Shown here in pieces: positions 45,425 to 54,746 of a stretch of 64,000 bases of DNA (within the stretch, counting starts at the first letter, position 1; every line of letters begins with the position of its first letter). Under the pieces are notes generated by a model. It searched no databases. It saw only the letters and a list, made by a program, of their open reading frames with translations, and was not told the DNA's origin. The translations under genes and the position numbers were made by a program. The DNA comes from Pseudomonas fluorescens (GTDB taxonomy: Bacteria > Pseudomonadota > Gammaproteobacteria > Pseudomonadales > Pseudomonadaceae). Where the stretch lies: NCBI RefSeq assembly GCF_001623525.1, contig NZ_CP015225.1, forward strand, positions 2,232,001 through 2,296,000, in the 5' to 3' direction.

Positions 45425-46594
45425 ATGACAATAAAAGGCAGGGCATACATCGTCGGAGCGTATGAGCACCCCCTACGCAAGGCCCCCCACCATTCGGTGG
45501 CACAACTACATGCGGAGGCGGCGAAAGGGGCAATTGAAGACGCGGGATTAAGCAAAGATGACATCGACGGATATTTCTGCGCGGGCGATGCACCCGGCGG
45601 GAATGTATGGTCGATGGCCAACTACCTGAATCTGGACAAGCTGAGGCATGTCGATTCGACCGATATGGGAGGATGCTCTTATCTCGCCCATATCGCCCAC
45701 GCTGCAGAATCAATAGCAGCGGGCAGATGCAACGTGGCTCTGATTACACTGGCTGGTCGCCCCAACTCTGAAGGTATCTCTGGGATACAGGCGCGCGTAC
45801 GAGGAGTCAATCTACCGGACGCGCCATTCGAGATGCCCTATAACCCAGTCACGTTGAACCTCTATGCCATGTGTGCGATGCGCCACATGCATGAGTACGG
45901 CACAACCAGCGAGCAACTGGCGTGGGTCAAGGTCGCCGCCTCTCACCATGCGCAACACAACCCTCTGGCGATGTTGCGCAAAGTGGTCTCGGTCGAAGAT
46001 GTATTGGCATCGCCGATGATTTCTGACCCGCTGCGGCGTCTCGATTCCTGCGTCGTGAGCGACGGCGGCGGCGCAGTTATCGTTGCCCGCCCGGAGATTG
46101 CGAAGGCCCTCAACAGACCACGGGTACGGATACTTGGCTGCGGTGAATCCACTAAACACCAGATGGGTGGACGCCTCGACTTGAGCTATACCGGAGCCGC
46201 GTGGACCGGCCCTCGAGCCTTCGAAGAGGCGGGTGTGACACCGGCCGACATCCAGTACGCCTCCATCTATGACAGCTTCACCATCACCGTCATCCTACAA
46301 CTTGAAGACCTGGGATTCTGCAAAAAAGGCGAAGGCGGAAAATTCGTGTCGGACGGCAACCTTATTTCGGGCATCGGCAAGTTGCCGTTCAACACCGATG
46401 GCGGCGGCCTGTGCAATAACCATCCCGCCAATCGCGGCGGGATCACAAAAATAATCGAAGCCGTACGACAGCTTCGAGGCGAGGCTCATCCAAAGGTGCA
46501 AGTTCCCAACTGTTCGCTAGCCCTCGCCACCGGCATCGGCGGCGCGATAGGTCATCGGCACGGTGCAGCCACCGTCATCATGGAAAGGGAGTAA
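45425..46594 (+). CDS. Thiolase family protein (SCP-x/Ltp2-like)
   Basis: 389 residues. The nucleophilic-Cys region is TDMGGCSYLAH at about residue 85, and the His in NNHPANRGG near 340 is conserved. The C-terminal second Cys of true thiolases is absent; the segment reads TGIGGAIGHRHGAATV. This fits the SCP-x/Ltp2/DitF group. It is followed 4 bp later by an OB-fold Zn-ribbon protein, the partner known to form complexes with such thiolase-like enzymes. It could act as thiolase or as retro-aldolase. Confidence 0.9.
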   Translation: MTIKGRAYIVGAYEHPLRKAPHHSVAQLHAEAAKGAIEDAGLSKDDIDGYFCAGDAPGGNVWSMANYLNLDKLRHVDSTDMGGCSYLAHIAHAAESIAAGRCNVALITLAGRPNSEGISGIQARVRGVNLPDAPFEMPYNPVTLNLYAMCAMRHMHEYGTTSEQLAWVKVAASHHAQHNPLAMLRKVVSVEDVLASPMISDPLRRLDSCVVSDGGGAVIVARPEIAKALNRPRVRILGCGESTKHQMGGRLDLSYTGAAWTGPRAFEEAGVTPADIQYASIYDSFTITVILQLEDLGFCKKGEGGKFVSDGNLISGIGKLPFNTDGGGLCNNHPANRGGITKIIEAVRQLRGEAHPKVQVPNCSLALATGIGGAIGHRHGAATVIMERE

Positions 46595-46598
46595 AAAC

Positions 46599-47012
46599 AT
46601 GTCGACCCCCTACACAGAACGCCCCATCAGCGACCCCATCCTGAACCCCGGTGATGAACCCTATTTCGATGCTGCGGCCGAGGGGCGCCTGCTCTTGAAG
46701 AGCTGCAATGCCTGCCATCAACCGCATCATTATCCTCGTGCGTTGTGCCCGTTTTGCTGGAGCACCAATGTCGAATGGATCACCGCAAGCGGGACCGGGA
46801 CAATCTACACCTTCAGCATCACAAGACGCGGCGCATCAGCACCGTACTGCATTGCCTATGTGCGCCTTGACGAGGGACTGATGATGCTTACGAATATTGT
46901 CGATGTTGATCTGGACAGTGTTCGCATCGGGCAGCGGGTCAGGGTCGCGTTTAAAGAATCAGAAAGCGGCATGTCCGTTCCCATGTTCACAATTGACCAT
47001 TCGGAGGCTTGA
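46599..47012 (+). CDS. Zn-ribbon OB-fold protein (DUF35-type), thiolase partner
   Basis: 137 residues. A four-cysteine Zn ribbon (CNACHQPHHYPRALCPFC, about residues 31-50) precedes an OB-fold strand set (GTGTIYTFSITRRG, PYCIAYVRLDEGLMMLTNIV). Such proteins bind acyl-CoA and pair with SCP-x-type thiolases. It begins 5 bp after the thiolase stop and ends directly against the next ATG. Confidence 0.93.
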   Translation: MSTPYTERPISDPILNPGDEPYFDAAAEGRLLLKSCNACHQPHHYPRALCPFCWSTNVEWITASGTGTIYTFSITRRGASAPYCIAYVRLDEGLMMLTNIVDVDLDSVRIGQRVRVAFKESESGMSVPMFTIDHSEA

Positions 47013-48185
47013 ATGAGCAGCCGCGCCGTACTCTACAGCGCCGTAGATGATGTCATCACGCGCTATATGATTGACGTAGACAGCGCAACGCTCCACAGGA
47101 TGGAAAGCGTCACTGTGGCCTCAAAGGTGCAATACGCATGGCCTCATCCATCCGGCGGCTTCCTGTATGTCTCAACAAGCGACGGTGGCCCGAGGGTGGA
47201 GTCCCATCACAATCACGTCAGCGCTTACTCGTTGGGACCTGACGGGCAACTCAACACTCACGGCTTACCTGCGCGACTTCCCTACCGAGCGGTACATTTG
47301 TGTATCGACCCCCTGGGACGATTTATCGTCAATGCCCACAATTTCAAGCGCGGCTCATTGACTGTGCACCGCATCAACGCAGACCGTACAATTGGCAGTT
47401 GCCAGGCTCAGGATCCGGACACCGACTTTGGGGTCTATCCGCACCAAGTCATGTTTTATCCATCCGCCAAACAAGTCCTGGTAGTTGACCGCGGCAATAA
47501 CGCAACGACAGACAAGCTGGAAGATCCCGGGGCACTCCGTTCATTTCGGCTAACTGAAGAGCATCTCCAAATGAGCGATGTGGTTGCGCCGAATCATGGC
47601 TATGACTTCGGCCCGCGGCATGTCGACTTTCATCCGACGCATCCGTGGCTTTACGCAGCCGACGAGCGAACCAACCGTCTCTACATGTTCCGACATGACG
47701 GTGACCGGATCGAGGCCGAGCCAGCCTTCACGCGGGGAACGCTGCGAACCCCTGAGCACGTGCGCTCGCGACAACTCGCCGGTGCAATCCATGTTCATCC
47801 AAACGGGAAGTTTGTTTACCTGGTAAATCGCGCAGATGCGACGCACTCCGACCAGGGGCACCAAGTGTTCTCCGGAGGTGAAAACAACATAGCCGTCTAC
47901 GCTATCAACCCTGAAACAGGCGAGCCCACACTCGTTCAGCATGTGGACACTCGTTCCTTTCACGTCCGAACATTTGCCTGTGATCCCAGTGGCCGTTTGC
48001 TCGTCACGGCGAGTATCAAGGCCTTGGCCACATACGATGATGAAAAAGGGCTGGCTGTAACGCCCGCGACACTGTCGATATTCCGGATAGGTGATGACGG
48101 GCATCTCAAGTACGCTCGAAGCGTCGATGTCGAGACGCCAGGAAATCAACTTCAGTACTGGATGGGTATTGTCGGGCTACGTTGA
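47013..48185 (+). CDS. Beta-propeller lactonase-like protein
   Basis: 390 residues of the 6-phosphogluconolactonase YbhE-like seven-bladed propeller. Typical blade motifs recur: PYRAVHLCIDPLGRFIVNAH, FGPRHVDFHPTHPWLYAADE, GAIHVHPNGKFVYLVNRAD and FACDPSGRLLVTAS. There is no signal peptide. Its ATG abuts the OB-fold stop codon, with GGAGG just inside that gene. It may open a lactone arising in the pathway, or serve another role; no catalytic residue can be assigned. Confidence 0.87.
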   Translation: MSSRAVLYSAVDDVITRYMIDVDSATLHRMESVTVASKVQYAWPHPSGGFLYVSTSDGGPRVESHHNHVSAYSLGPDGQLNTHGLPARLPYRAVHLCIDPLGRFIVNAHNFKRGSLTVHRINADRTIGSCQAQDPDTDFGVYPHQVMFYPSAKQVLVVDRGNNATTDKLEDPGALRSFRLTEEHLQMSDVVAPNHGYDFGPRHVDFHPTHPWLYAADERTNRLYMFRHDGDRIEAEPAFTRGTLRTPEHVRSRQLAGAIHVHPNGKFVYLVNRADATHSDQGHQVFSGGENNIAVYAINPETGEPTLVQHVDTRSFHVRTFACDPSGRLLVTASIKALATYDDEKGLAVTPATLSIFRIGDDGHLKYARSVDVETPGNQLQYWMGIVGLR

Positions 48186-48207
48186 TTGAGCGGCAATGCG
48201 CCGATGG

Positions 48208-48231
48208 TCCCCCACTGCCAGCAGTGGGGGA
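48208..48231. terminator. Bidirectional terminator between convergent genes
   Basis: A perfect stem TCCCCCACTG / CAGTGGGGGA with loop CCAG, between the lactonase gene and the convergent SDR gene. Confidence 0.8.
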
Positions 48232-48237
48232 CTACAA

Positions 48238-49077
48238 TTAAATACGATTGAGCAGCCGGCCGCCGTCCACCGCCAATGAGATACCAGTGATGAAATTGGC
48301 TTCATCGGACGCAAGAAACAGGGCCGCATTCGCAACATCCCAAGCGGTTCCCTGGCGGCCGAGCGGCACTTTGGCGTTGCGCTCCGCGCTGACCTGCTCA
48401 CGCGTCTGGTTCCACGCTTGAATACGCGCCTCAACCGCCATCGGCGTCGAGATCAAGCCTGGCAGGATGCAGTTTGCCCTGATCCCATAAGGAGCATTTT
48501 GAAGCGCCAACTGCTCGGTGAAAGCAATGACACCCGCTTTTGTAGCCTTGTAGGTAACGTAGGGATACTTACCCAATGCCGCCGCGGATGACACATTGAC
48601 GATAACCCCGCCCCCTTGTTCGCGCATGAGTGCTACTGCGTGCTTACAGGCAAAGACGGTACCGCGAAGATTGATACGGCAAATGTTATCGAACTGATCT
48701 TCGGTGATGTCCATCAAGTCGGCGTCACCACCGGCGAGGCTGACCCCCACATTGTTGTGCAGGACATCCAGGCCCCCCCAACGTTTTTTTGCCATCTGCA
48801 TGGCAAGGGCCAACTCATGTTCCCGGGTCACATCCGCAGAAAATGCTGCAGCGGAACCGCCCTCCTGAATGATCATCGCCGCAGTTTCCTCAGCGGACTC
48901 GATTTGCCGATCAACGGCCAGAACGTGCGCCCCTTCACGTGCAAATCGAATGGCCGCCGCTCGACCGTTACCCATGCCTTCGCCCGGGCTTTGTCCAGCA
49001 CCAATAACAACAGCAACTTTCCCGGCAAGCCGCCCTGCCGGTGTGTACCCCTGCGTTTGATCCAGTGAGCCTGCCAT
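48238..49077 (-). CDS. SDR family oxidoreductase
   Basis: 279 residues. The cofactor motif GAGQSPGEGMGNGRA is expanded by a few residues relative to TGxxxGIG. An NADP/NAD site follows (AVDRQIESA). The catalytic Ser and Tyr-Lys are in SSAAALGKYPYVTYKATK. It is divergent from the CapA operon over a shared 360-bp region. Many members of this kind oxidise cyclic or long-chain 3-hydroxy-CoA or diol compounds. Confidence 0.92.
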   Translation of the reverse strand: MAGSLDQTQGYTPAGRLAGKVAVVIGAGQSPGEGMGNGRAAAIRFAREGAHVLAVDRQIESAEETAAMIIQEGGSAAAFSADVTREHELALAMQMAKKRWGGLDVLHNNVGVSLAGGDADLMDITEDQFDNICRINLRGTVFACKHAVALMREQGGGVIVNVSSAAALGKYPYVTYKATKAGVIAFTEQLALQNAPYGIRANCILPGLISTPMAVEARIQAWNQTREQVSAERNAKVPLGRQGTAWDVANAALFLASDEANFITGISLAVDGGRLLNRI

Positions 49078-49437
49078 TTCCGCCCTCTCTTATTTTCATG
49101 TAAGCGATTGAACTAACTGATAATTTCAAATAGTAGACTGGCACCAACGCCGTTTTCCTGAACAGGCGTCGACCCTCGACCTGCCACAGAGACGCTCAGG
49201 CAGGTAACGCCCGCGCCCGGAAGGAAGTCGAAATTGATACTATCACATGTTCTTATTATCGATACCTGTTCCGATCATCAGAACCAAGAAAATCAAAACT
49301 GACTCTTTATCCAACGACATGATGCCTGTACAAATCGTGGTCATGCCGTTTTCGCAGTGCTATTATAAGTTCTAACTAGCAGCATATGTTTCATTCATCG
49401 GAACCATAAATCCCCCACAAAAATAATAGGAGGGAAA
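49078..49437. promoter_or_regulatory. Divergent promoter region, SDR / CapA operon
   Basis: 360 bp without a gene. It contains an inverted-arm element GTTC...GAAC (49268-49284, with TGATCGGAAC on the complement) and a TGCTATTAT extended -10-like box near 49360. The strong shared element at 49389-49406 lies just before the CapA start. Confidence 0.5.
49389..49406 (+). promoter_or_regulatory. Shared 18-bp element before CapA operon
   Basis: TTTCATTCATCGGAACCA ends 31 bp before the CapA start. The reverse strand at 63766-63783 has the same 18 bases with one change (T for C at position 11). It is close to the start codon, which fits a repressor position. Confidence 0.72.
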
Positions 49438-50553
49438 ATGACATCGAACGCCACCATATTGATCGGCGGGGACTGCGGACCCACGCATGGACCGAAAGAC
49501 GGCTTCCCGGTGGAGGGATACACAGAGCTCGTCCTGCCGACCCTTGCCTCGGCCGATATGCGCTTCATCAACTGCATGCGCACCTACTCGGACCGCACCG
49601 TGCGCGCAGATCATGCCCCACAAGTCGGTCAGCCCGTTGAAATGGCTGCTATTTTCACCAATGGCAGGTTCGATGCGGTGACCCTGGCAAACAATCACAG
49701 CTACGACAGCGGCCCGGATGCCCTCGTGGATACCCGGGACTTCTTTGTCTCGCGCGGCATCCAGGTGACAGGCGCAGGTCGGGATCTGGAAGAAGCACGA
49801 TGTCCAGCAATCATTGAACACGACGGGATCAAGGTCGGTTATATGGGCTATACCTCGCTCGGTCCTGCCGGCAGTGAGGCAGGCCCGCAAAAACCTGGCG
49901 TGTCCAGTATCAAGGTCGATACCACCTATGAAACACGTGGTCCCCACCAGCCCGTTCGCATTCGCACGGAACCCGATTCCAGCGACCTGGCGAACCTGAT
50001 CGAGGACATCAAGAAGCTGAAAGGTGAGGTAGACGTCGTTATCCTGGCTTTTCATTCCGGCGTCATCCGGCTGCCACGCGTGATCTCCGATTACCAGGTG
50101 ACCGTAGCCCATGCTGCCATTGATGCCGGTGCAGATATGGTGGTGTGTCACGCACCGCATATTCCCAAAGCGATCGAGATGTATAAGGGCAAAGCCATCT
50201 TCTACAGTCTCGGCGTGTTCGCAATGACCAAGTCGTTTCCCGCGCCTTCATGGAACGAACCCGCCTGGTCCCACGGTGCGGTTCGCAATCACGCGGACCT
50301 CGACCCCGAATACCCTTTCATGCCCTACGGCAAGGCCTGTACCTTGAGCTTGCTCGCCAAAGCAGTGGCGACCAAAAACGGTATACAAAAAGTTTCGTTC
50401 CTTCCGATGGTCATGGACGCACGGTATCGGCCTGAAGTGCTGAATCACGACGATCCTCGATTCCATGAAGTGCTTTCCTACCTGGAATGGGCCTCCGAAG
50501 ACATGCCACATCGATTTAGCGTTGAAGGCAATGAAATCATCGTATCGGAGTAA
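49438..50553 (+). CDS. CapA-family metallophosphoesterase-like protein
   Basis: 371 residues of the CapA/PgsA poly-gamma-glutamate-synthesis-type fold. The metal-site motifs are visible: GGDCGPTHGP at the start, LANNHSYDSGPDAL at about residue 83, and CHAPHIPKAIEMYKGKAIFY in the later half. It lacks a signal peptide or membrane anchor, unlike capsule-linked CapA, so it is probably cytoplasmic. It leads an operon with an SDR (3-bp gap) and a beta-hydroxyacid dehydrogenase, so a catabolic hydrolase role is more likely than capsule synthesis. Confidence 0.85.
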   Translation: MTSNATILIGGDCGPTHGPKDGFPVEGYTELVLPTLASADMRFINCMRTYSDRTVRADHAPQVGQPVEMAAIFTNGRFDAVTLANNHSYDSGPDALVDTRDFFVSRGIQVTGAGRDLEEARCPAIIEHDGIKVGYMGYTSLGPAGSEAGPQKPGVSSIKVDTTYETRGPHQPVRIRTEPDSSDLANLIEDIKKLKGEVDVVILAFHSGVIRLPRVISDYQVTVAHAAIDAGADMVVCHAPHIPKAIEMYKGKAIFYSLGVFAMTKSFPAPSWNEPAWSHGAVRNHADLDPEYPFMPYGKACTLSLLAKAVATKNGIQKVSFLPMVMDARYRPEVLNHDDPRFHEVLSYLEWASEDMPHRFSVEGNEIIVSE

Positions 50554-50556
50554 ATC

Positions 50557-51333
50557 ATGGACCTGAAGATCAACGGAAAAGTGGCAGTCATAACCGCCGC
50601 CAGCGCAGGTTTAGGCAAGAACATTGCTCACGCACTGGCGGCCGAGGGCGTTCACGTGGTGCTGTTTGCACGCTCGGCGGACAAACTGGCCGCCCTCGCC
50701 CAGGAAATAACGGCAAAGCACGGCGTGCGTGCAGTCGCCATTGCCGGCGACATGCGCGTCGCCGCTGACGTAAAGCGCCTCGCCGACACGGTGAACGCTA
50801 CATTCAACGGCACCGACATCCTCGTCCTGAACACGGGACGAGCCCCCAATCCGCTGCGGGCGACGCTCGACGAAACTGAAGAGGAACGGTGGCAAGAGGC
50901 CTATCAAAATCAACTCTGGGGAACCATCCAGGTAGCCAAGGAAATGGTTCCTCAGATGCTCAAGAAGCAATGGGGTCGCGTCATCGCCATTACCTCGGCA
51001 TCAGTAAAGCAACCCATGCCGCACCATAGCCTTTCAACCGTTTTTCGCGCCGGCGTTACCGCGTACATGAAACATCTCGCGAACGAAGTGGGCTCTTGCG
51101 GCATCACTGTCAATTGCGTAGCACCGGCGTTGATCGACACATCGCACCGCACCGGCACCGCCGCGTACACCCCGGAGCAGGCAGAGGCGCGCCGCAAACT
51201 TACGCCGCTCGGCCGCATGGGGGAGCAAGACGAGGTCTGTGGCGTGGTCGCGTTTCTCGCATCCACACAGGCGGGTTTCATCACTGGATCGAGCATCAGC
51301 GTTGATGGCGGCATGATCGGTTCATTGCTTTAG
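50557..51333 (+). CDS. SDR family protein lacking the usual Tyr-Lys pair
   Basis: 258 residues. The cofactor motif ITAASAGLGKNIAHAL is present. At the active site the sequence reads SASVKQPMPHHSLSTVFRAG, so the expected YxxxK is replaced by SxxxR. A comparable LSNSxRxG form is known in a subset of SDRs. Catalysis by the standard mechanism is therefore doubtful. It begins 4 bp after CapA, with its ribosome site (GGAG) inside that gene. Confidence 0.9.
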   Translation: MDLKINGKVAVITAASAGLGKNIAHALAAEGVHVVLFARSADKLAALAQEITAKHGVRAVAIAGDMRVAADVKRLADTVNATFNGTDILVLNTGRAPNPLRATLDETEEERWQEAYQNQLWGTIQVAKEMVPQMLKKQWGRVIAITSASVKQPMPHHSLSTVFRAGVTAYMKHLANEVGSCGITVNCVAPALIDTSHRTGTAAYTPEQAEARRKLTPLGRMGEQDEVCGVVAFLASTQAGFITGSSISVDGGMIGSLL

Positions 51334-51445
51334 CATTCAGGCAATATGCTCTCATCCCCCCCCCAAGAACAATAAAATTACCTGCACCATTCCCCCCTAT
51401 ACGTCGCATGCGTCGGTTGAATGGTCACAAGAGAGGCGACAGGCA

Positions 51446-52780
51446 ATGAAAATCGGATACATCGGGCTCGGCGCCCTCGGCAGTCAACTCGCTCGTCGAT
51501 TCCTGTCTCACTCGTTATGCGTGTGGGATATCAACACGGCTGCCGTCGACACGTTCAAGAAACTGGGCGCCGATGTCGCGCCTACGGCGGCCGACCTGGC
51601 TCGCCGGTGTGACGTCATCTTCCTGTGCCTGCCACGCAGTTCGGACGTCAGGTCTGCGCTGTTCGGTCCAAACGGCCTCGCGGCCGGATTGGTGCCGGGG
51701 ACGCTGATCATTGATCAAACAAGTGGTATCCCGGGCGAGACCAGACGTATGGCCGAAGAACTGGCCGAACGCGGTATCGACATGATGGATGCTGCGGTGT
51801 CTGCCAGCCCCCTGGTCGTTGCCGAAGGCAAAGCCACCCTGATGGTTGCGGGCCCGGATACGGTTTACGAGCGCGCCCTCCCCGTTTTACAAGTTATCAC
51901 CCAAACGATTTATCGTTGTGGCGAAAGGGTCGGCGACGGTCAAGCCATGAAAATGGTCAACAACGCCATGAATGCTGGCTGCCGACTCGGGACCCTTGAA
52001 GTCGTGGCCATGGGCAAAAAAGCCGGCCTGTCACTGCCCCTGATGGCGGACGTGTTGAACCGCAACAAAGCGCGAAATCAAACCACGGATAGAATGCTAC
52101 CCGCGCTTGCCCAGGGAAAACCCTCCACCAATTTCGCCCTCGCATTGATGCTCAAAGACGTCGATCAAGCCGTCGCGCTGGGAATGTCCAGGGATGTCCC
52201 AATGCCGCTAACCGCTCTGGTCAGGGCATTGTTGCAAATCGGAACCAACACCCTGGGGCCAATTGCGCAGCTCGAAGACATGGTCGGGCTCATCGAAAGC
52301 ATGGCGGCGACAAAACTGTACGACGGCGACGCCGTGAAGCTGACCACGGATGGCGCCCCTCAAGCGTGCCCTGAAGGTGACGCCATCGAGTTGGTAACAG
52401 GTGCGATCGCATCGCTATGCAGCGCGATTACTTATGAATGCACGGCGGCAGGCCTGCGATATGGGTTGGCATTGGAAGACATGGCACAGGTCCTGGAAAA
52501 GACATCGGGATGGAGTGAATCCTCTCGCTCTATTTATACCCAATTGTTATCCAGTCACGCCCTGGACAACACGGCACTCTCGAGCGAAAAAACCATCCTC
52601 AAAGCGGCCTGTTTGCGCGGCAATGATCTTGGAGCTCCCATGTTGATCGCCAATGCTGCACGAAGCCTCTTCGAGCAAGCGGATCATCAGATCAGCGATC
52701 CAGTCCCGATAAAAGACTTGAGCACGTTCTACAGCTCTATTTCCGCGGTTCAGTTCAAGCCCTCCTCCAACTGCAATTGA
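51446..52780 (+). CDS. Beta-hydroxyacid dehydrogenase with duplicated C-terminal domain
   Basis: 444 residues against about 295 for 3-hydroxyisobutyrate/tartronate-semialdehyde reductases. The N-terminal Rossmann motif GYIGLGALGSQLARRF and the substrate motif DAAVSASPLVVAEGKATLMVAG are intact. The catalytic Lys is in GDGQAMKMVNNAMNAG (about residue 170). After about residue 290 a second helical domain follows (AIELVTGAIASLCSAITYEC ... GLALEDMAQVLEKTSGW), which resembles a repeat of the first helical domain. It is third in the CapA operon. Confidence 0.87.
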   Translation: MKIGYIGLGALGSQLARRFLSHSLCVWDINTAAVDTFKKLGADVAPTAADLARRCDVIFLCLPRSSDVRSALFGPNGLAAGLVPGTLIIDQTSGIPGETRRMAEELAERGIDMMDAAVSASPLVVAEGKATLMVAGPDTVYERALPVLQVITQTIYRCGERVGDGQAMKMVNNAMNAGCRLGTLEVVAMGKKAGLSLPLMADVLNRNKARNQTTDRMLPALAQGKPSTNFALALMLKDVDQAVALGMSRDVPMPLTALVRALLQIGTNTLGPIAQLEDMVGLIESMAATKLYDGDAVKLTTDGAPQACPEGDAIELVTGAIASLCSAITYECTAAGLRYGLALEDMAQVLEKTSGWSESSRSIYTQLLSSHALDNTALSSEKTILKAACLRGNDLGAPMLIANAARSLFEQADHQISDPVPIKDLSTFYSSISAVQFKPSSNCN

Positions 52781-53203
52781 TTGGCGGCTCACGAATAGTG
52801 AGCGTGGAATCGATCGAGGTCTATATGAAAACCAAAGTCTGTCCCGATGCGGCGGTAAGCCAGCGGCACCTTCTGCAGGAAACAAGCCCACGCTCGGCTA
52901 CCTGCCTGGTCCGGCAAACCTCGTCAACCTATTAACAAATAGTGAACGCGTATTGCTTTTAAACCCCAGCAACACGCGTCTTTCTAACATAACCTTCGTT
53001 AGCGGATTGCGTCATCGCAGAAACGCTTTTCACAAACATTACGCTCGCTGACCACCAAGATTCATCTGGCGAAAATGCAATATTGATCCACGCCTCGAAC
53101 ATCTCTAAGGCCTGATGGCGAAGCAACACTGTTTCATCCTGCAGTCTTGATGCATCAGCTTTGCATCAACTAATAAAAACCATCCTGTCACAGGAGAAGA
53201 CGC
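52781..53203. other. About 420 bp intergenic with inverted repeat
   Basis: No gene recognised. It holds a perfect 7-bp inverted repeat TGATGCA / TGCATCA at 53148-53168, about 36 bp upstream of the permease start. Confidence 0.5.
53148..53168. promoter_or_regulatory. Candidate operator before the MHS permease
   Basis: TGATGCA-N7-TGCATCA, a perfect inverted repeat 36 bp upstream of the start codon and near the AGGAG ribosome site. The regulator is not known. Confidence 0.5.
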
Positions 53204-54574
53204 ATGACGAAGACGAAAACGACCAGCTCTCGGCGATCGCTAGCCGCTGGCGCTATCGGGAACTTCGGTGAGATCTACGATTTCGCTGTATTCGGGTTCT
53301 CAATACCCATTTTATCCGTTCATTTTTTTCCCGGCTCAGATCGAACTGCCGCGCTTCTGAGCACGTTCGCAGTCTATGCAGTGGCCTTCGTAGCCCGCCC
53401 CCTGGGTGGCTTGATGTTTGGCTATCTGGCGGACCGCCTTGGCCGTATCAGGGTCATGGCGATGACCGTTTGGCTCATGGCACTAGGCACCGCGATCATC
53501 GGGCTGCTTCCGACCTATGCAACCATCGGGATCGCCGCACCGTTACTGCTGTTGCTCTGTCGAATCGCACAAGGCTTGGCACTGGGTGGCGAAACGACCG
53601 GCTCGACCAGCTACATCGTCGAGTCGGCACCGGAAAACCGCAGAGGATACTGGCTTGGCTTCACGCTGATTTTCTCTCACCTGCCCAACGCCGTCGTGGC
53701 CGGTTTGGTCGTCGCACTCCAGCTTGGAGCGGGGGATCAAGCGTATTCAGACTGGGCGTGGCGCATCCCTTTCCTTCTTGGAGGCATTATCGGAGTTGTC
53801 GGGTTCTGGTTGCGCCGCAACATCGATGAGCCTGAAGAGTACAAGCAAGCCCGCCAGGCCAGTAAAGCCAGCAAAATCAAGAAAAATCCGCTGATCGCGG
53901 CCATTCGCTGCGGTGGATTGAGGGGTATGTTGCACGTGTTCATGGTCCAACCGGTTTTTTCGGTAGGGGCTTACCTATTGCTCGGCTTTATGTACACCTT
54001 TCTAATTGAGGTCGGGAAGCTGGATTCCACCTCGGCTTTGATCTCAAACGCCATCGCCGTCATCGTACTTTCAGCCCTACTTCCGTTAGGAGGTTTATTG
54101 AGCGATCGGTTTGGCCGCAAGCGAGTACTGACATTTGGTGCGGCATGGATAGCGCTCTCGGCATATCCGGCCATGTACTTGGCTGCCTCGGGTTCCTTCG
54201 CTAGCGCTGTGGCCGGGCAAACACTCCTCGCTGCCGGATTGGGGATTTATGGGGCAGCCAGCTTTGTGGCCGCAGCGGAATTTTTCCCGACATCGTTCCG
54301 TGCAACCGGACACGCGATTTCCTATCAGACAAGTGTCGCGATGTTCGGCGGAACGTGCCCATTGATCGCTGCGTACCTGTCCCAGGCGTTTGGCTCCCCG
54401 CTGGCGCCGGCCTTTTACGTCACGTTGATTGCCGTGCTCTGTCTGATCACAACTCAGTTTGTTCCTGAGACTCGTGGAGTAAACCTGCGCACCTCGGTGG
54501 GCAACAAGACAAGCAACAAGGCGAGTGAATTGCCGCAGCCCCAGAAAGCAATGCGGCAAGAGCTTTCTACATAA
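53204..54574 (+). CDS. MHS-type MFS permease (metabolite:H+ symporter)
   Basis: 456 residues. The N-terminal segment ends NFGEIYDFAVFGFSIPIL, as in the alpha-ketoglutarate/shikimate/dicarboxylate MHS group. The loop-2 motif GYLADRLGRIRVM and RIAQGLALGGETTGSTSYIVE in helix 4-5 are characteristic. It would import an organic acid by proton symport. It lies between the CapA operon and the chemoreceptor, so it likely takes up the pathway substrate. Confidence 0.93.
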   Translation: MTKTKTTSSRRSLAAGAIGNFGEIYDFAVFGFSIPILSVHFFPGSDRTAALLSTFAVYAVAFVARPLGGLMFGYLADRLGRIRVMAMTVWLMALGTAIIGLLPTYATIGIAAPLLLLLCRIAQGLALGGETTGSTSYIVESAPENRRGYWLGFTLIFSHLPNAVVAGLVVALQLGAGDQAYSDWAWRIPFLLGGIIGVVGFWLRRNIDEPEEYKQARQASKASKIKKNPLIAAIRCGGLRGMLHVFMVQPVFSVGAYLLLGFMYTFLIEVGKLDSTSALISNAIAVIVLSALLPLGGLLSDRFGRKRVLTFGAAWIALSAYPAMYLAASGSFASAVAGQTLLAAGLGIYGAASFVAAAEFFPTSFRATGHAISYQTSVAMFGGTCPLIAAYLSQAFGSPLAPAFYVTLIAVLCLITTQFVPETRGVNLRTSVGNKTSNKASELPQPQKAMRQELST

Positions 54575-54746
54575 CCCTTTTTGCAGTCAACTGATCGCTG
54601 AGCGGCTCAAGATGTGCGCGGACTGAAAACAGTCCGCCTCATCGGCTGAGCCGCCGAACATATCGCACCCGAACAGGATCGGTTGTAAAGGCGACTACCG
54701 CTCCAAATTGGCCGTTTGCCCGTCCTCCCTGTTTATGGGCTTAACT

